A DNA stretch of 41,279 nt from assembly GCA_016302985.1 (NCBI GenBank), contig JAEDMN010000003.1, positions 1-41,279 of the forward strand. The letters are read 5' to 3'. Source of the DNA: Kiritimatiellia bacterium (GTDB taxonomy: Bacteria > Verrucomicrobiota > Kiritimatiellia > RFP12 > UBA1067). Positions 7,484-15,195 of this stretch are shown piece by piece. The notes below the pieces were generated by a model that did no database searches, was not told where the DNA came from, and saw only the letters and a program-made list of their open reading frames with translations. Made by a program: the position numbers and the translations under genes. Position 1 is the first letter of the stretch; each line of letters begins with the position of its first letter.

Positions 7484-10400
7484 ATGAGAAGAATGCTTTT
7501 CATGGCGTGCGTGTGCCTGGGCGTTGCTGCGGGGGCCGAGGACCGGAAGGACCGGGCGATCCGGCGGCTGGAGGCCGTGAAGCCGGAGAACGTCCGGCTT
7601 GCGTGGCATGACATGGCGGCGCGCTGGCCGGATCGCTTCGAGGCGGAGCCGCCCTGGCTGCGGACGTTCGAACGCGACCGGAAGCGGCTGCTGAACGCGA
7701 TGAAGGGCGACTGGGGCCCGTACTACGGCGAGCTTCCGCCCGTCGACGGAGCCGAGAAGTTCCTCGCCGACCTGCGGGCGCGGCTGCTCGCCAATCCGTT
7801 GCTGGACGGTGACCGGCTGCTCGTCATCCGCCGGAAACCCGGCAAGCTCGGCCTCCACAACAACTGGATGCAGCCGCGGGACATCTTCGGCGGCTGCCCG
7901 AACGAACTCGGCGTCCTCTCGGGCCTCCGCGGCGTAAAGCCGTCCTTCACCTGCCTCGACAAGTCTCCTGACAACGGCTACATCGGCGAGCTCTGTCTGC
8001 ACTGGCATGCGGACCGCGTGATGTACACGCGCCGGACGGACCGGACCGACCATCCGCCGAAGGTCCGCGGCAGCCGCGCCGAGGAGGTCGTCGACCGCGT
8101 CTACGAGCTCGACCTCGGCTCCACGAACGCCGCGCCGCGCGAAATCGTCTGCATCCCCGACGCGGACGTCAACTGCTACGCGGGCTGCTACCTGCCGGAC
8201 GGCGCGACGCTGTTCCTCTCCGACGCCTCGATGGTCGGCGTGCCGTGCGTGGTCGGTTCCAGCTGGGTCGCGAGTCTCTACCGCCGCGAGGCCGACGGCG
8301 CGATCCGCCGCCTCACGTTCGACCAGGACAACAACTGGTGTCCGAACGTCATGCCCGACGGCCGCGTCATGTTCCTGCACTGGGAGTACGCGGACATCAC
8401 GCACTACGCCTCCCGCATCCTCTTCACGATGAATCCGGACGGCACGACGCAGCGCGCCTACTACGGCAGCGACTCCTACTGGCCGAACGCGCTCTTCAAC
8501 GCGCGCCCCTGTCCGGACGATCCCGACTGCTTCACGGCCATCGTCACGGGTCACCACGGGCAGCCCCGCTACGGCGAGCTCGTGCTCTTCGACGTCAACA
8601 AGGGGCGCAAGCAGGCGGACGGCGTCGTCCAGCGTTTCACCGAGCGCGGCAAGGCCGTCGAACCCGTCGTGCGGGACCGCCTCGCGGACTATTCGTGGCC
8701 GAAGTTCTGCCACCCGTGGCCGCTCTCCCGGAACTACGTCCTCGTCGCGGCGCGTCCGACGGAGAAGGACGGCTGGGGACTCTACCTCGCGGATGCCTTC
8801 GACAACCTCACGCCGATCGTGGAGGAGGCGGACCATGTCTTCTTCGAACCGATGCCGTTGCAGAAGGCCCCCGTTCCGCGCGTCCTCGCCTCCAAGGTCG
8901 AGCCGAAGGAGAAGACGGGCCTGATGAAGGTGACGGACGTCTACGACGGCCTCGGACTCAAGGGCGTGCCGCGCGGCACGGTGAAGGCGCTGCGCCTCTA
9001 CACCTACTCCTTCGCCTACCGCTGGATGGGCGGCGAGACCGACCATCACGGACTGGATGGTCCGTGGGACATCAAGCGCATCCTCGGCACGGTGCCCGTG
9101 GAGGCGGACGGCTCGGCGTTCTTCAAGGTGCCCGCCAACCTGCCCGTCTCGATCCAGCCCCTGGACGCGAAGGGCCGCGCACTGCAGCTCATGCGCAGCT
9201 GGACGCAGGCGATGCCCGGCGAGATGGCGAGCTGCAGCGGCTGCCACGAGGAGAACCAGGCGAGCGCCGGCCCGAACCGCCGCCTGCTCGCGATGGAGCG
9301 TCCCGCCAGCGAGATCAGGCCGTGGTACGGTCCCGAGCGCGGCTTTGATTTCCGCCGCGAGGTCCAGCCCGTGCTGGACCGCTACTGCGTCGCGTGCCAC
9401 GACGGGAAGGGGAGCCCGGTGCCGGACCCGAAGACGCCGTTCCGCGGCGGCCTCGCGAAGCCGGTGCTCACGGACCGTCCCGACATCTGCGTGAAGTCGA
9501 AGGACGTCTACTACATGAATGACGGTTCCTTCCCGCCGAGCTACATCGAGCTCTGCTCGTATGTGCGCAGCCACACGCAGGAGGGCGACAACGACGTCCT
9601 CTCGCCGTGCGACGTCGCGGCGGACACGACCGCGCTCGTGCAGCTGCTCGAGAACGGGCACCACGGCGTGCGCCTCGACGCGGAGAGCTGGGACCGCATC
9701 AACACCTGGATCGATCTGAACCGCATGGGCCACGGAACCTGGAGCGAAACGGTTGGCACCAATCGCGTCGCGCACTTCGCCGCGCGTCGCGCCGACCTGC
9801 AGCGTCGCTACGCGAACCTCGAGGAGGACCACGAGAAGACCTGCGGCAAGGCCGTGCTGCAGGCGCCCGTCCTGCCGCGCCTGGACGTAGCCGGTGCGTC
9901 ACGCGCCGTGTCTCCCGCAGCCGGGGCGTCTCGCCCCGGACGCGTGGATGGCGGGAAGGAACCGGGGCGCGACGCCCCGGCTACGAGGCGGACGCTCGAT
10001 CTCGGGGACGGGGTCGCCCTCGAACTCGTGAAAATCCCGGCGCGTCCGGGCGCGAAGGCCCACTGGATGAGCGTCGACGAGATTACCAACGAGCAGTATC
10101 GCCGCCTGGTGCCCGAACACGACAGCAAGCTTGAGCGCGGAGAGTTCATGCAGTTCACGGAGCAGGAGCGCGGCTACGCGCTCAACGAACCGGACCAGCC
10201 CGTCGTGCGTGTCTCGCGGGACGAGGCGGCCGCCTGGTGCGGGATGCTGGCGAAGAAGACCGGGGCGCGTGTCCGCCTGCCATCTGGCGACGAATGGGAG
10301 TGGGCGGCGCGCGCCGGCTCCACGAACGTCCTCTGGTGGGGCGGTCTCGACGCGGACTTTTCGAAGACGGCGAACCTTGCGGACCGGACGTTCCGCCGCC

Positions 10401-10738
10401 AGGACCGCTTCCGCGCGAACGTGCCGGGCATGGCCGTGCCCGAGTGGCGTCCCGCCGACATCCGTTTCGACGACGGCTACCGCGTGACCGCGCCCGTGTC
10501 GGTCTTCGCGTCGAACGCCTGGGGGCTCCGCAACGTGCACGGCAACGTCTGGGAGTGGACGGCCGACACGGTCTCGAACCGACCGACGGCGCAGCCGCCG
10601 GACGACGAGCCCCGCGCGGTCGCACGGGGTGGTTCCTGCTGGAGCCGGCCGAAGGACGCGACGTTCGCGTCGCGCATCTCCTACCGTCCGTGGCAGAAGG
10701 TCCACGACGTCGGCTTCCGCGTCCTCGTCGAGGATTGA
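7484..10738 (+). CDS. Exported hydrazine-synthase-alpha-like dihaem protein fused to a SUMF1-like domain
   Basis: The protein has 1084 residues with an N-terminal signal peptide (MRRMLFMACVCLGVAAGA). The region up to about residue 560 looks like the propeller region of HzsA-like proteins of PVC bacteria, with TolB-like stretches such as NNWCPNVMPDGRVMFLHWEY. Two haem c attachment motifs follow, CSGCH at 584-588 and CVACH at 635-639, so a periplasmic electron-transfer or redox role is likely. From about 835 to the end there is a SUMF1/formylglycine-generating-enzyme-type domain (ITNEQYRRL, RLPSGDEWEWAARAG, WGLRNVHGNVWEWTAD, ARGGSCW, VGFRVLVED). The position that normally carries the second active-site cysteine reads FASRISYR instead of CRSAYR, so formylglycine synthase activity is doubtful. 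Residues about 802-834 are encoded by a palindromic DNA repeat. The true reaction is unknown, and hydrazine synthesis itself is not implied. Confidence 0.75.
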   Translation: MRRMLFMACVCLGVAAGAEDRKDRAIRRLEAVKPENVRLAWHDMAARWPDRFEAEPPWLRTFERDRKRLLNAMKGDWGPYYGELPPVDGAEKFLADLRARLLANPLLDGDRLLVIRRKPGKLGLHNNWMQPRDIFGGCPNELGVLSGLRGVKPSFTCLDKSPDNGYIGELCLHWHADRVMYTRRTDRTDHPPKVRGSRAEEVVDRVYELDLGSTNAAPREIVCIPDADVNCYAGCYLPDGATLFLSDASMVGVPCVVGSSWVASLYRREADGAIRRLTFDQDNNWCPNVMPDGRVMFLHWEYADITHYASRILFTMNPDGTTQRAYYGSDSYWPNALFNARPCPDDPDCFTAIVTGHHGQPRYGELVLFDVNKGRKQADGVVQRFTERGKAVEPVVRDRLADYSWPKFCHPWPLSRNYVLVAARPTEKDGWGLYLADAFDNLTPIVEEADHVFFEPMPLQKAPVPRVLASKVEPKEKTGLMKVTDVYDGLGLKGVPRGTVKALRLYTYSFAYRWMGGETDHHGLDGPWDIKRILGTVPVEADGSAFFKVPANLPVSIQPLDAKGRALQLMRSWTQAMPGEMASCSGCHEENQASAGPNRRLLAMERPASEIRPWYGPERGFDFRREVQPVLDRYCVACHDGKGSPVPDPKTPFRGGLAKPVLTDRPDICVKSKDVYYMNDGSFPPSYIELCSYVRSHTQEGDNDVLSPCDVAADTTALVQLLENGHHGVRLDAESWDRINTWIDLNRMGHGTWSETVGTNRVAHFAARRADLQRRYANLEEDHEKTCGKAVLQAPVLPRLDVAGASRAVSPAAGASRPGRVDGGKEPGRDAPATRRTLDLGDGVALELVKIPARPGAKAHWMSVDEITNEQYRRLVPEHDSKLERGEFMQFTEQERGYALNEPDQPVVRVSRDEAAAWCGMLAKKTGARVRLPSGDEWEWAARAGSTNVLWWGGLDADFSKTANLADRTFRRQDRFRANVPGMAVPEWRPADIRFDDGYRVTAPVSVFASNAWGLRNVHGNVWEWTADTVSNRPTAQPPDDEPRAVARGGSCWSRPKDATFASRISYRPWQKVHDVGFRVLVED
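9887..9984. repeat. Three-unit palindromic repeat inside the coding region
   Basis: Two near-perfect hairpin units, CCGGGGCGTCTCGCCCCGG (9921-9939) and CCGGGGCGCGACGCCCCGG (9962-9980), plus a decayed copy (CCGGTGCGTCACGCGCCGTG at 9891-9910) lie within 100 bases. The outer ends GTAGCCGG (9887-9894) and CCGGCTAC (9977-9984) are inverted copies, so the block can fold as one long inverted repeat. It stays in frame and encodes a low-complexity Ala/Arg/Gly/Pro linker between the haem and SUMF1-like domains. This looks like a REP-like element that entered at a domain boundary. Confidence 0.7.
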
Positions 10739-10765
10739 AGACTTCACGGTAACAGGAGAATCGGA

Positions 10766-12733
10766 ATGAAGAATCGACTGCTGATGTGTGTGTGTGTCGC
10801 CCTTGGCGCGGTTCTGGGCGCCGGTGCGGCGGACGTCGTCGTCACGGGGAAGACGGGGCGGGACATCCAGGCCGCGATCGACCAGGCCGCGGCGCAGGGG
10901 GGCGGCCGGGTCGTGGTGCCGGCCGGCGAATGGACGACGGGCACGCTCGAGATGCGCAGCCACGTCGAACTGCACCTGCAGAAGGGGGCCATCCTGAAGG
11001 GCGGCACGAAGGAGGCCGACTACAACCGGAACGACGTCTTCCCGGAGAACTTCTGGAGTCCGGGCGAGGAGTGGAGCGGCGGGCATCTGATCCTCGGCTA
11101 CAAGGTCGAGGACGTCGCGATCACCGGCGAAGGCGTGATCGACGGCAACGGCCCCGCGTTCTTCGGCGACTGCGACGAGGACAGCCGCTGGCCGTGGTAC
11201 AAGTACGGACTCAAGCTCCATCCGACGGACCGCACCTGGTTCCGTCCCGGGCCGATGGTTGCCTTTTTCCGCTCGAGGAACATCCGTCTCGAGGGCGTGA
11301 CGCTCGCGAACACGCCGGCCTGGACGTGCCACGTGCGCTGCTCGGACGGCCTGACCGTCCGCAACGTGACGATCGACGCCGATCGCACGATCGCGAATTC
11401 GGACGGCTTCTCCATCGACTGCACGCGCAATGTGCTCGTTGAGAAGTGCACGGTGAAGACGGGCGACGACGGCTTCGCGATCCGCGCGAGCTGCCGCCAG
11501 CCGGGCCATGCGGAGACGAACCTCTGCGAGAACATCGTCATCCGCGACTGCGACATCTGGAGCTGTTGCTACGGCATCCGGTTCGGCATCGGCACCGGCA
11601 CGATCACGAACGTGGTCGTCGCGGACACGCGCATCCACGAGGCTGCGGAGGCGGGCGTGGGGTTCACGCCGGCCTGGGTCGAAGCCGCGCGCAACTGCCA
11701 CATCCTCGGCATCACCGTTACGAACTGCGTGATTTCGGACTGCATGCGCCCCGTCGGGGGCAACCAGCCGCGCGGTTCGCGCCTCGACGGCATCCGCTTC
11801 CTGGACTGCACGTTCAACACGCTGCTGCCGTCGATGCTCCCGTCGGACGCCTGCGGCGTCTCCTTCGCGCGCTGCACGCGCAACACCATCGAGACGTTCA
11901 AGGTGCGCCACCGCCGGGGCTGGAACGAACGCGGTATCCGCCGGAACAAGTCGGTGTTCATCGAGGGCGGCGCCCGCGGGAACATCGCCGTCGCGGATTG
12001 CCGTCCGCGTCCCCTCGGTAGTTCCGGCGTCCTGCTGCTCACCTTCGACGACCGGAACTTCGCGGACTGGGAGCGGGCGCTGCCGCTCTTCGCGAAGTAC
12101 GGCGCACATGCGTCCTTCTTCATCAGCGGCGATTTCGATTCGCGGGCGGTGACGACATCGAAGCGGTTGATGGCGGCCGGACACACGATCGGCCTGCACG
12201 GACGGCGGCACGAGAACGTCCCCGAAGCGATCGCGAAATGGGGCAAGGCCGGCTGGTGGGACCGCGAGGTCGCCACGCCCAAGCGCTGCGCGGACGTCGC
12301 GTATGTGCCCGTCCGCTCGTTCGCCTATCCGAACAACCGCCACGACGATGCGACCGACGCCCACCTGCTGACGCGCTTCGAGCGCCTGCGCGCCGGCATC
12401 CCCGGGTTGCGTCCCCACGATCCGAAGGGCGAGCATGTGGCGGACCTGAAGCCCCTCCTGTCGGACGAGCGGATGTTCTTCCCCGCGAAGGACCTGCCGA
12501 AGCGCCGCGTCCTGGGCGGCATCATCCTCGGCGAGAACTACCATGTCGACATCGAGGAGGTCGTGGCGTGCATCCGCCGGGCCGGGGCGCGCAAGGAGGT
12601 GCTGCTCTTCACGTCGCACGGCATTTCGCCCGATGCGAAGGGCATCAACATGAAGACCGAGTGGCTGGAGCGGATCCTCGCGGAGGCGAAGGCCGCCGGC
12701 CTGGAGGTGCTGGGCTTCGACGACCTTCCCTGA
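10766..12733 (+). CDS. Exported GH28 polygalacturonase-like domain fused to a NodB-type polysaccharide deacetylase
   Basis: The protein has 655 residues. AGGAG (10754-10758) lies 7 bases before the ATG, and a signal peptide (MKNRLLMCVCVALGAVLGAGA) follows. Residues about 25-415 are a right-handed beta-helix of GH28 type: IQAAIDQAAAQGGGRVVVP, then NSDGFSID (N211, D213) and TGDDGFAIRAS (D234, D235), the two motifs that carry the catalytic aspartates of polygalacturonases. The third GH28 motif, normally GHG, reads CYGIRFG. From about residue 422 a NodB fold follows: TFDD at 426-429, HGRRH as a likely metal-site motif, SFAYPNNRHDD, and TSHGIS. The fusion would cleave a galacturonan-like backbone and remove N- or O-acyl groups. 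It follows the dihaem gene by 27 bases, so co-transcription is possible. Confidence 0.82.
   Translation: MKNRLLMCVCVALGAVLGAGAADVVVTGKTGRDIQAAIDQAAAQGGGRVVVPAGEWTTGTLEMRSHVELHLQKGAILKGGTKEADYNRNDVFPENFWSPGEEWSGGHLILGYKVEDVAITGEGVIDGNGPAFFGDCDEDSRWPWYKYGLKLHPTDRTWFRPGPMVAFFRSRNIRLEGVTLANTPAWTCHVRCSDGLTVRNVTIDADRTIANSDGFSIDCTRNVLVEKCTVKTGDDGFAIRASCRQPGHAETNLCENIVIRDCDIWSCCYGIRFGIGTGTITNVVVADTRIHEAAEAGVGFTPAWVEAARNCHILGITVTNCVISDCMRPVGGNQPRGSRLDGIRFLDCTFNTLLPSMLPSDACGVSFARCTRNTIETFKVRHRRGWNERGIRRNKSVFIEGGARGNIAVADCRPRPLGSSGVLLLTFDDRNFADWERALPLFAKYGAHASFFISGDFDSRAVTTSKRLMAAGHTIGLHGRRHENVPEAIAKWGKAGWWDREVATPKRCADVAYVPVRSFAYPNNRHDDATDAHLLTRFERLRAGIPGLRPHDPKGEHVADLKPLLSDERMFFPAKDLPKRRVLGGIILGENYHVDIEEVVACIRRAGARKEVLLFTSHGISPDAKGINMKTEWLERILAEAKAAGLEVLGFDDLP
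10785..10797. repeat. (TG)6 dinucleotide tract in the signal-peptide codons
   Basis: Six TG units followed by T cover codons 7-11 of the GH28/deacetylase gene, within the hydrophobic core of the signal peptide. Gain or loss of one unit would shift the frame and abolish the protein, so slipped-strand phase variation is possible. The tract is short, so frequent switching is uncertain. Confidence 0.6.
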
Positions 12734-12780
12734 CCTGCCGAACACGATCGACTTCTTCCGACGCGTTTCTCGCGCGTCCG

Positions 12781-12789
12781 TGGTATAAT
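12781..12789 (+). promoter_or_regulatory. Extended -10 box directly before the DUF4838 gene
   Basis: TGGTATAAT is a perfect extended -10. Its hexamer (12784-12789) ends 6 bases before the ATG at 12796, predicting a leaderless transcript. A small inverted repeat, GACGCG (12760-12765) and CGCGTC (12773-12778), lies where the -35 region would be; it could be an operator or the 3' hairpin of the upstream gene. Confidence 0.6.
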
Positions 12790-12795
12790 GGCGGC

Positions 12796-15120
12796 ATGAA
12801 AAATCTGATTCTTGCCGTGCTGGGCCTGACCGCGTGCGCGCGGGCCGGCGAACTGGTCCTGGCGGAGCGCGGGAAGCCCGCGGTCTGCACCATCGTGGTC
12901 GGCGCGCAGGCGTCGCCCTCCGAGAAGTACGCGGCCGAGGAGCTGCGCGACTTCCTTGCGAAGGCGACGGGCGTGACGCTGCCCGTTCGCACGGACGCGG
13001 AGGCGCTGCCCGCGCGGGCGGTTCTCGTCGGCGGCACCGCGCACACGGCGCGCGTGCTGGGCGTGAAGGATCTCGAGGCGGCGCGGAAGGACCTGGGCGA
13101 GGACGGCTTCCGGCTGGCCGCGAAGGGCGGGCACCTCGTCGTGCTCGGGAGCGCGAAGCGCGGGCCGCTCTACGGCGTCTACGAGATCCTCGAGAAGTAC
13201 GCGGGCTGCAGGTGGTACGCGTCGTGGCACGCCGTCCTGCCGGCGCGCGACCGGGTCGCCGTGCCGGACGCGCTCGACGACGTGCAGGTGCCGGCGTTCG
13301 CGATGCGCGAGCCGTTCTGGTTCGACGTCCTGACCCATCCGGAGTTCGCGGCGCGGTTGCGCGTGAACAGCCTCAGCTGGCGGGACTACGATGCGAAGTA
13401 CGGCGGCAACTCGTTCCGCTTCGGCGGCGGACTCGGCAGCTGCCACACGTTCAACACGCTCCTGCCGCCGGACGAGTTCTTCGACGCGCATCCCGAGTAC
13501 TTCAGCATGGAGAACGGCGTCCGGATCAAGCATCCGAGCCAGCTCTGCCTCACGAACCCCGACGTGCTGCGCATCGTCACCGAGCGCGTGCTGCAGCGCA
13601 TCCGGAAGGACCCCGGCGCGAAGTTCTACGGCGTGAGCCAGAACGACTGGCTGCACTACTGCCAGTGCCCGGCCTGCAAGGCCGTCGACGACGAGGAGGA
13701 GAGCCACGCCGGCACGATGATCCGCTTCGTGAACGCCGTCGCGGAGGCGGTCGAGAAGGAGTTCCCGGACGTCGTCATCGAGACGCTCGCCTACCAGTAC
13801 ACGCGCAAGCCGCCGAAGAAGACGAAGCTGCGGCGCAACGTCGTGCCGTGCCTCTGCACCATCGAGTGCGACTTCTCGCGTCCGCTCGACGTGAGCGGAT
13901 TCAAGGAGAACGTCTCGTTCCGCCGCGACATCGAGGGCTGGAGCCGCCAGACCGACCAGCTCTACGTCTGGGACTACACGACCGATTTCCCGAACTACGT
14001 GCAGCCGTTCGCGAACGTCCTGACCCTGCAGGGCAACCTGAAGTTCTTCCGCGCGAACAACGTGAGGGAGATCTTCGAGCAGGGCGCCTACCAGGGCCTG
14101 CACGGCGACTTCGCCGAGCTGAAGAGCTGGCTCCTGGCGAAGTGGATGTGGAATCCCGACCTGCCGCTCGAGCCGCTGCTGCAGGACTTCTTCCAGGGCT
14201 ACTACGGGAAGGGCGCGCCGTACGTGCGGCACTACTTCGACGAGCTGCACGCGGCGCAGCTCGCCTGGTCCGCGCCGTCGAACCGCCCGCTCTCCATCTG
14301 GGTGGGGCCGGAGAACCCGGCGCTGTCCGACGCGTTCCTCGAACGCGCCGCGGGGCTCTGGGAGCAGGCCGTCGCGGCGACGAAGGACGACAAGGCGACC
14401 TCGTACAACGTCCGCATGGGCGCGTTCTCCGTCGACTACATGCGGCTCGAGCGCCTGCGCCGGAAGGGCGAAAAGGCGCTCTGGCTCTCGTCGAAGCCCG
14501 TGGACACGTCGGACTTCGGCCTGCGCCGCCGCCTGGCGAAGTCCCTGCTGGACCGTCTGGACGAGCAGAAGCTCATCCGCCTCGCGGAGAGCAAGGCGCG
14601 CCACGACGCGCTCGTCCAGGGCTGGCGCGACCTGCTGGCCCGCGAGCCGCCGGTGTTCGCACCGGGCCGGACGCGCGGCGAGCTCCAGGAGAAGCATGTC
14701 TCCTGCCACCGCCTGGGCGAGTGGGGCGCGTACGTCGACGACCCCCTCGCGTCCGACGGCCGCGCGCTGAAGCTCTTCAACACGCACTACGAGTGGTGCG
14801 CGACGCTGCCGATGCACCGGATCGAGTTCGAGCCCGGCGCGAAGTACACGGTGCGCGTGCGCCTGCGCTGCGAGAAGGCGGGCGACGGGCTGGCGTTCTG
14901 GGCGGGCGTCTACGACCCCGTCGCGAAGAAGGGCCGCGGCGAGATCCAGCTGCGCACGGACGCGGTGCCGAACGCATACCGGTGGTACGACGCCTGCACC
15001 TGGACGCCCAATTCCGACGAGTACTTCTGGATCGGCCCCGGCCGCTTCGACAAGAAGTCCGGCAAGTCGGCGATTCGCGGCCTCTGGATCGACAAGATCG
15101 AGTTCGTCCGCGCCGAATAG
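12796..15120 (+). CDS. Exported DUF4838 / alpha-glucuronidase-like glycoside hydrolase
   Basis: The protein has 774 residues. The ATG at 12796 is chosen because it begins a signal peptide (MKNLILAVLGLTACARA) directly after a -10 box; the frame is open further upstream, but only as a shadow of the preceding gene. Residues about 20-130 resemble the N-terminal domain of GH67 and GH20 enzymes (SPSEKYAAEELRDFLAKATG, GPLYGVYEILEKYAGCRWY). Residues about 225-510 carry DUF4838 features: FFDAHPEYFSM, QLCLTNPDV, GVSQNDWLHYCQCPACKAVD and the IETLAYQYTRKPPK segment. The C-terminal third contains a carbohydrate-binding-like beta domain. DUF4838 proteins are numerous in PVC and Bacteroidetes polysaccharide loci and are thought to act on uronic-acid-containing glycans. 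The exact bond cleaved is not known. The neighbouring GH28 and rhaA genes suggest a pectin-type substrate. Confidence 0.85.
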   Translation: MKNLILAVLGLTACARAGELVLAERGKPAVCTIVVGAQASPSEKYAAEELRDFLAKATGVTLPVRTDAEALPARAVLVGGTAHTARVLGVKDLEAARKDLGEDGFRLAAKGGHLVVLGSAKRGPLYGVYEILEKYAGCRWYASWHAVLPARDRVAVPDALDDVQVPAFAMREPFWFDVLTHPEFAARLRVNSLSWRDYDAKYGGNSFRFGGGLGSCHTFNTLLPPDEFFDAHPEYFSMENGVRIKHPSQLCLTNPDVLRIVTERVLQRIRKDPGAKFYGVSQNDWLHYCQCPACKAVDDEEESHAGTMIRFVNAVAEAVEKEFPDVVIETLAYQYTRKPPKKTKLRRNVVPCLCTIECDFSRPLDVSGFKENVSFRRDIEGWSRQTDQLYVWDYTTDFPNYVQPFANVLTLQGNLKFFRANNVREIFEQGAYQGLHGDFAELKSWLLAKWMWNPDLPLEPLLQDFFQGYYGKGAPYVRHYFDELHAAQLAWSAPSNRPLSIWVGPENPALSDAFLERAAGLWEQAVAATKDDKATSYNVRMGAFSVDYMRLERLRRKGEKALWLSSKPVDTSDFGLRRRLAKSLLDRLDEQKLIRLAESKARHDALVQGWRDLLAREPPVFAPGRTRGELQEKHVSCHRLGEWGAYVDDPLASDGRALKLFNTHYEWCATLPMHRIEFEPGAKYTVRVRLRCEKAGDGLAFWAGVYDPVAKKGRGEIQLRTDAVPNAYRWYDACTWTPNSDEYFWIGPGRFDKKSGKSAIRGLWIDKIEFVRAE

Positions 15121-15140
15121 GACACACGGCAGTTCTTTTT

Positions 15141-15149
15141 TGATATAAT
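15141..15149 (+). promoter_or_regulatory. Extended -10 promoter of the rhaA operon
   Basis: TGATATAAT is an extended -10 with hexamer 15144-15149. Transcription would begin near 15156, giving a leader of about 40 bases that includes a Shine-Dalgarno (AAAGGA) before the ATG at 15196. This leader contrasts with the leaderless arrangement at other promoters in the window. Confidence 0.55.
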
Positions 15150-15195
15150 CCAAAAGCTAATTTTGCGAAAAGTCACCAACCCAAAGGAACAAGAC

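Noticed and set aside
7359..7487. Small + strand open frame of 42 codons between the GH32-like and dihaem genes, ending in an ATGA overlap
   Set aside because: No ribosome site precedes its ATG, it overlaps the -10 box of the next gene, and the peptide has no recognisable feature.
5048..9832. Minus-strand open frame of 1594 codons spanning two + strand genes
   Set aside because: It crosses two well-supported genes and the gap between them, and has a biased Arg/Val/Asp/His composition with no motif.
12238..12795. 186-codon upstream extension of the DUF4838 frame
   Set aside because: It overlaps the deacetylase gene, and the true start is marked by a signal peptide and a -10 box at 12784-12789.
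15115..15141. GCCG...CGGC stem followed by TTCTTTTTT, as a terminator of the DUF4838 gene
   Set aside because: The stem is only 4 bp with a long loop, and the T-run is part of the rhaA promoter region, so it is too weak to call.
15163..15195. Earlier TTG start for rhaA
   Set aside because: The ATG at 15196 has a good Shine-Dalgarno and matches the usual N-terminus; the extra 11 residues would include the ribosome site.
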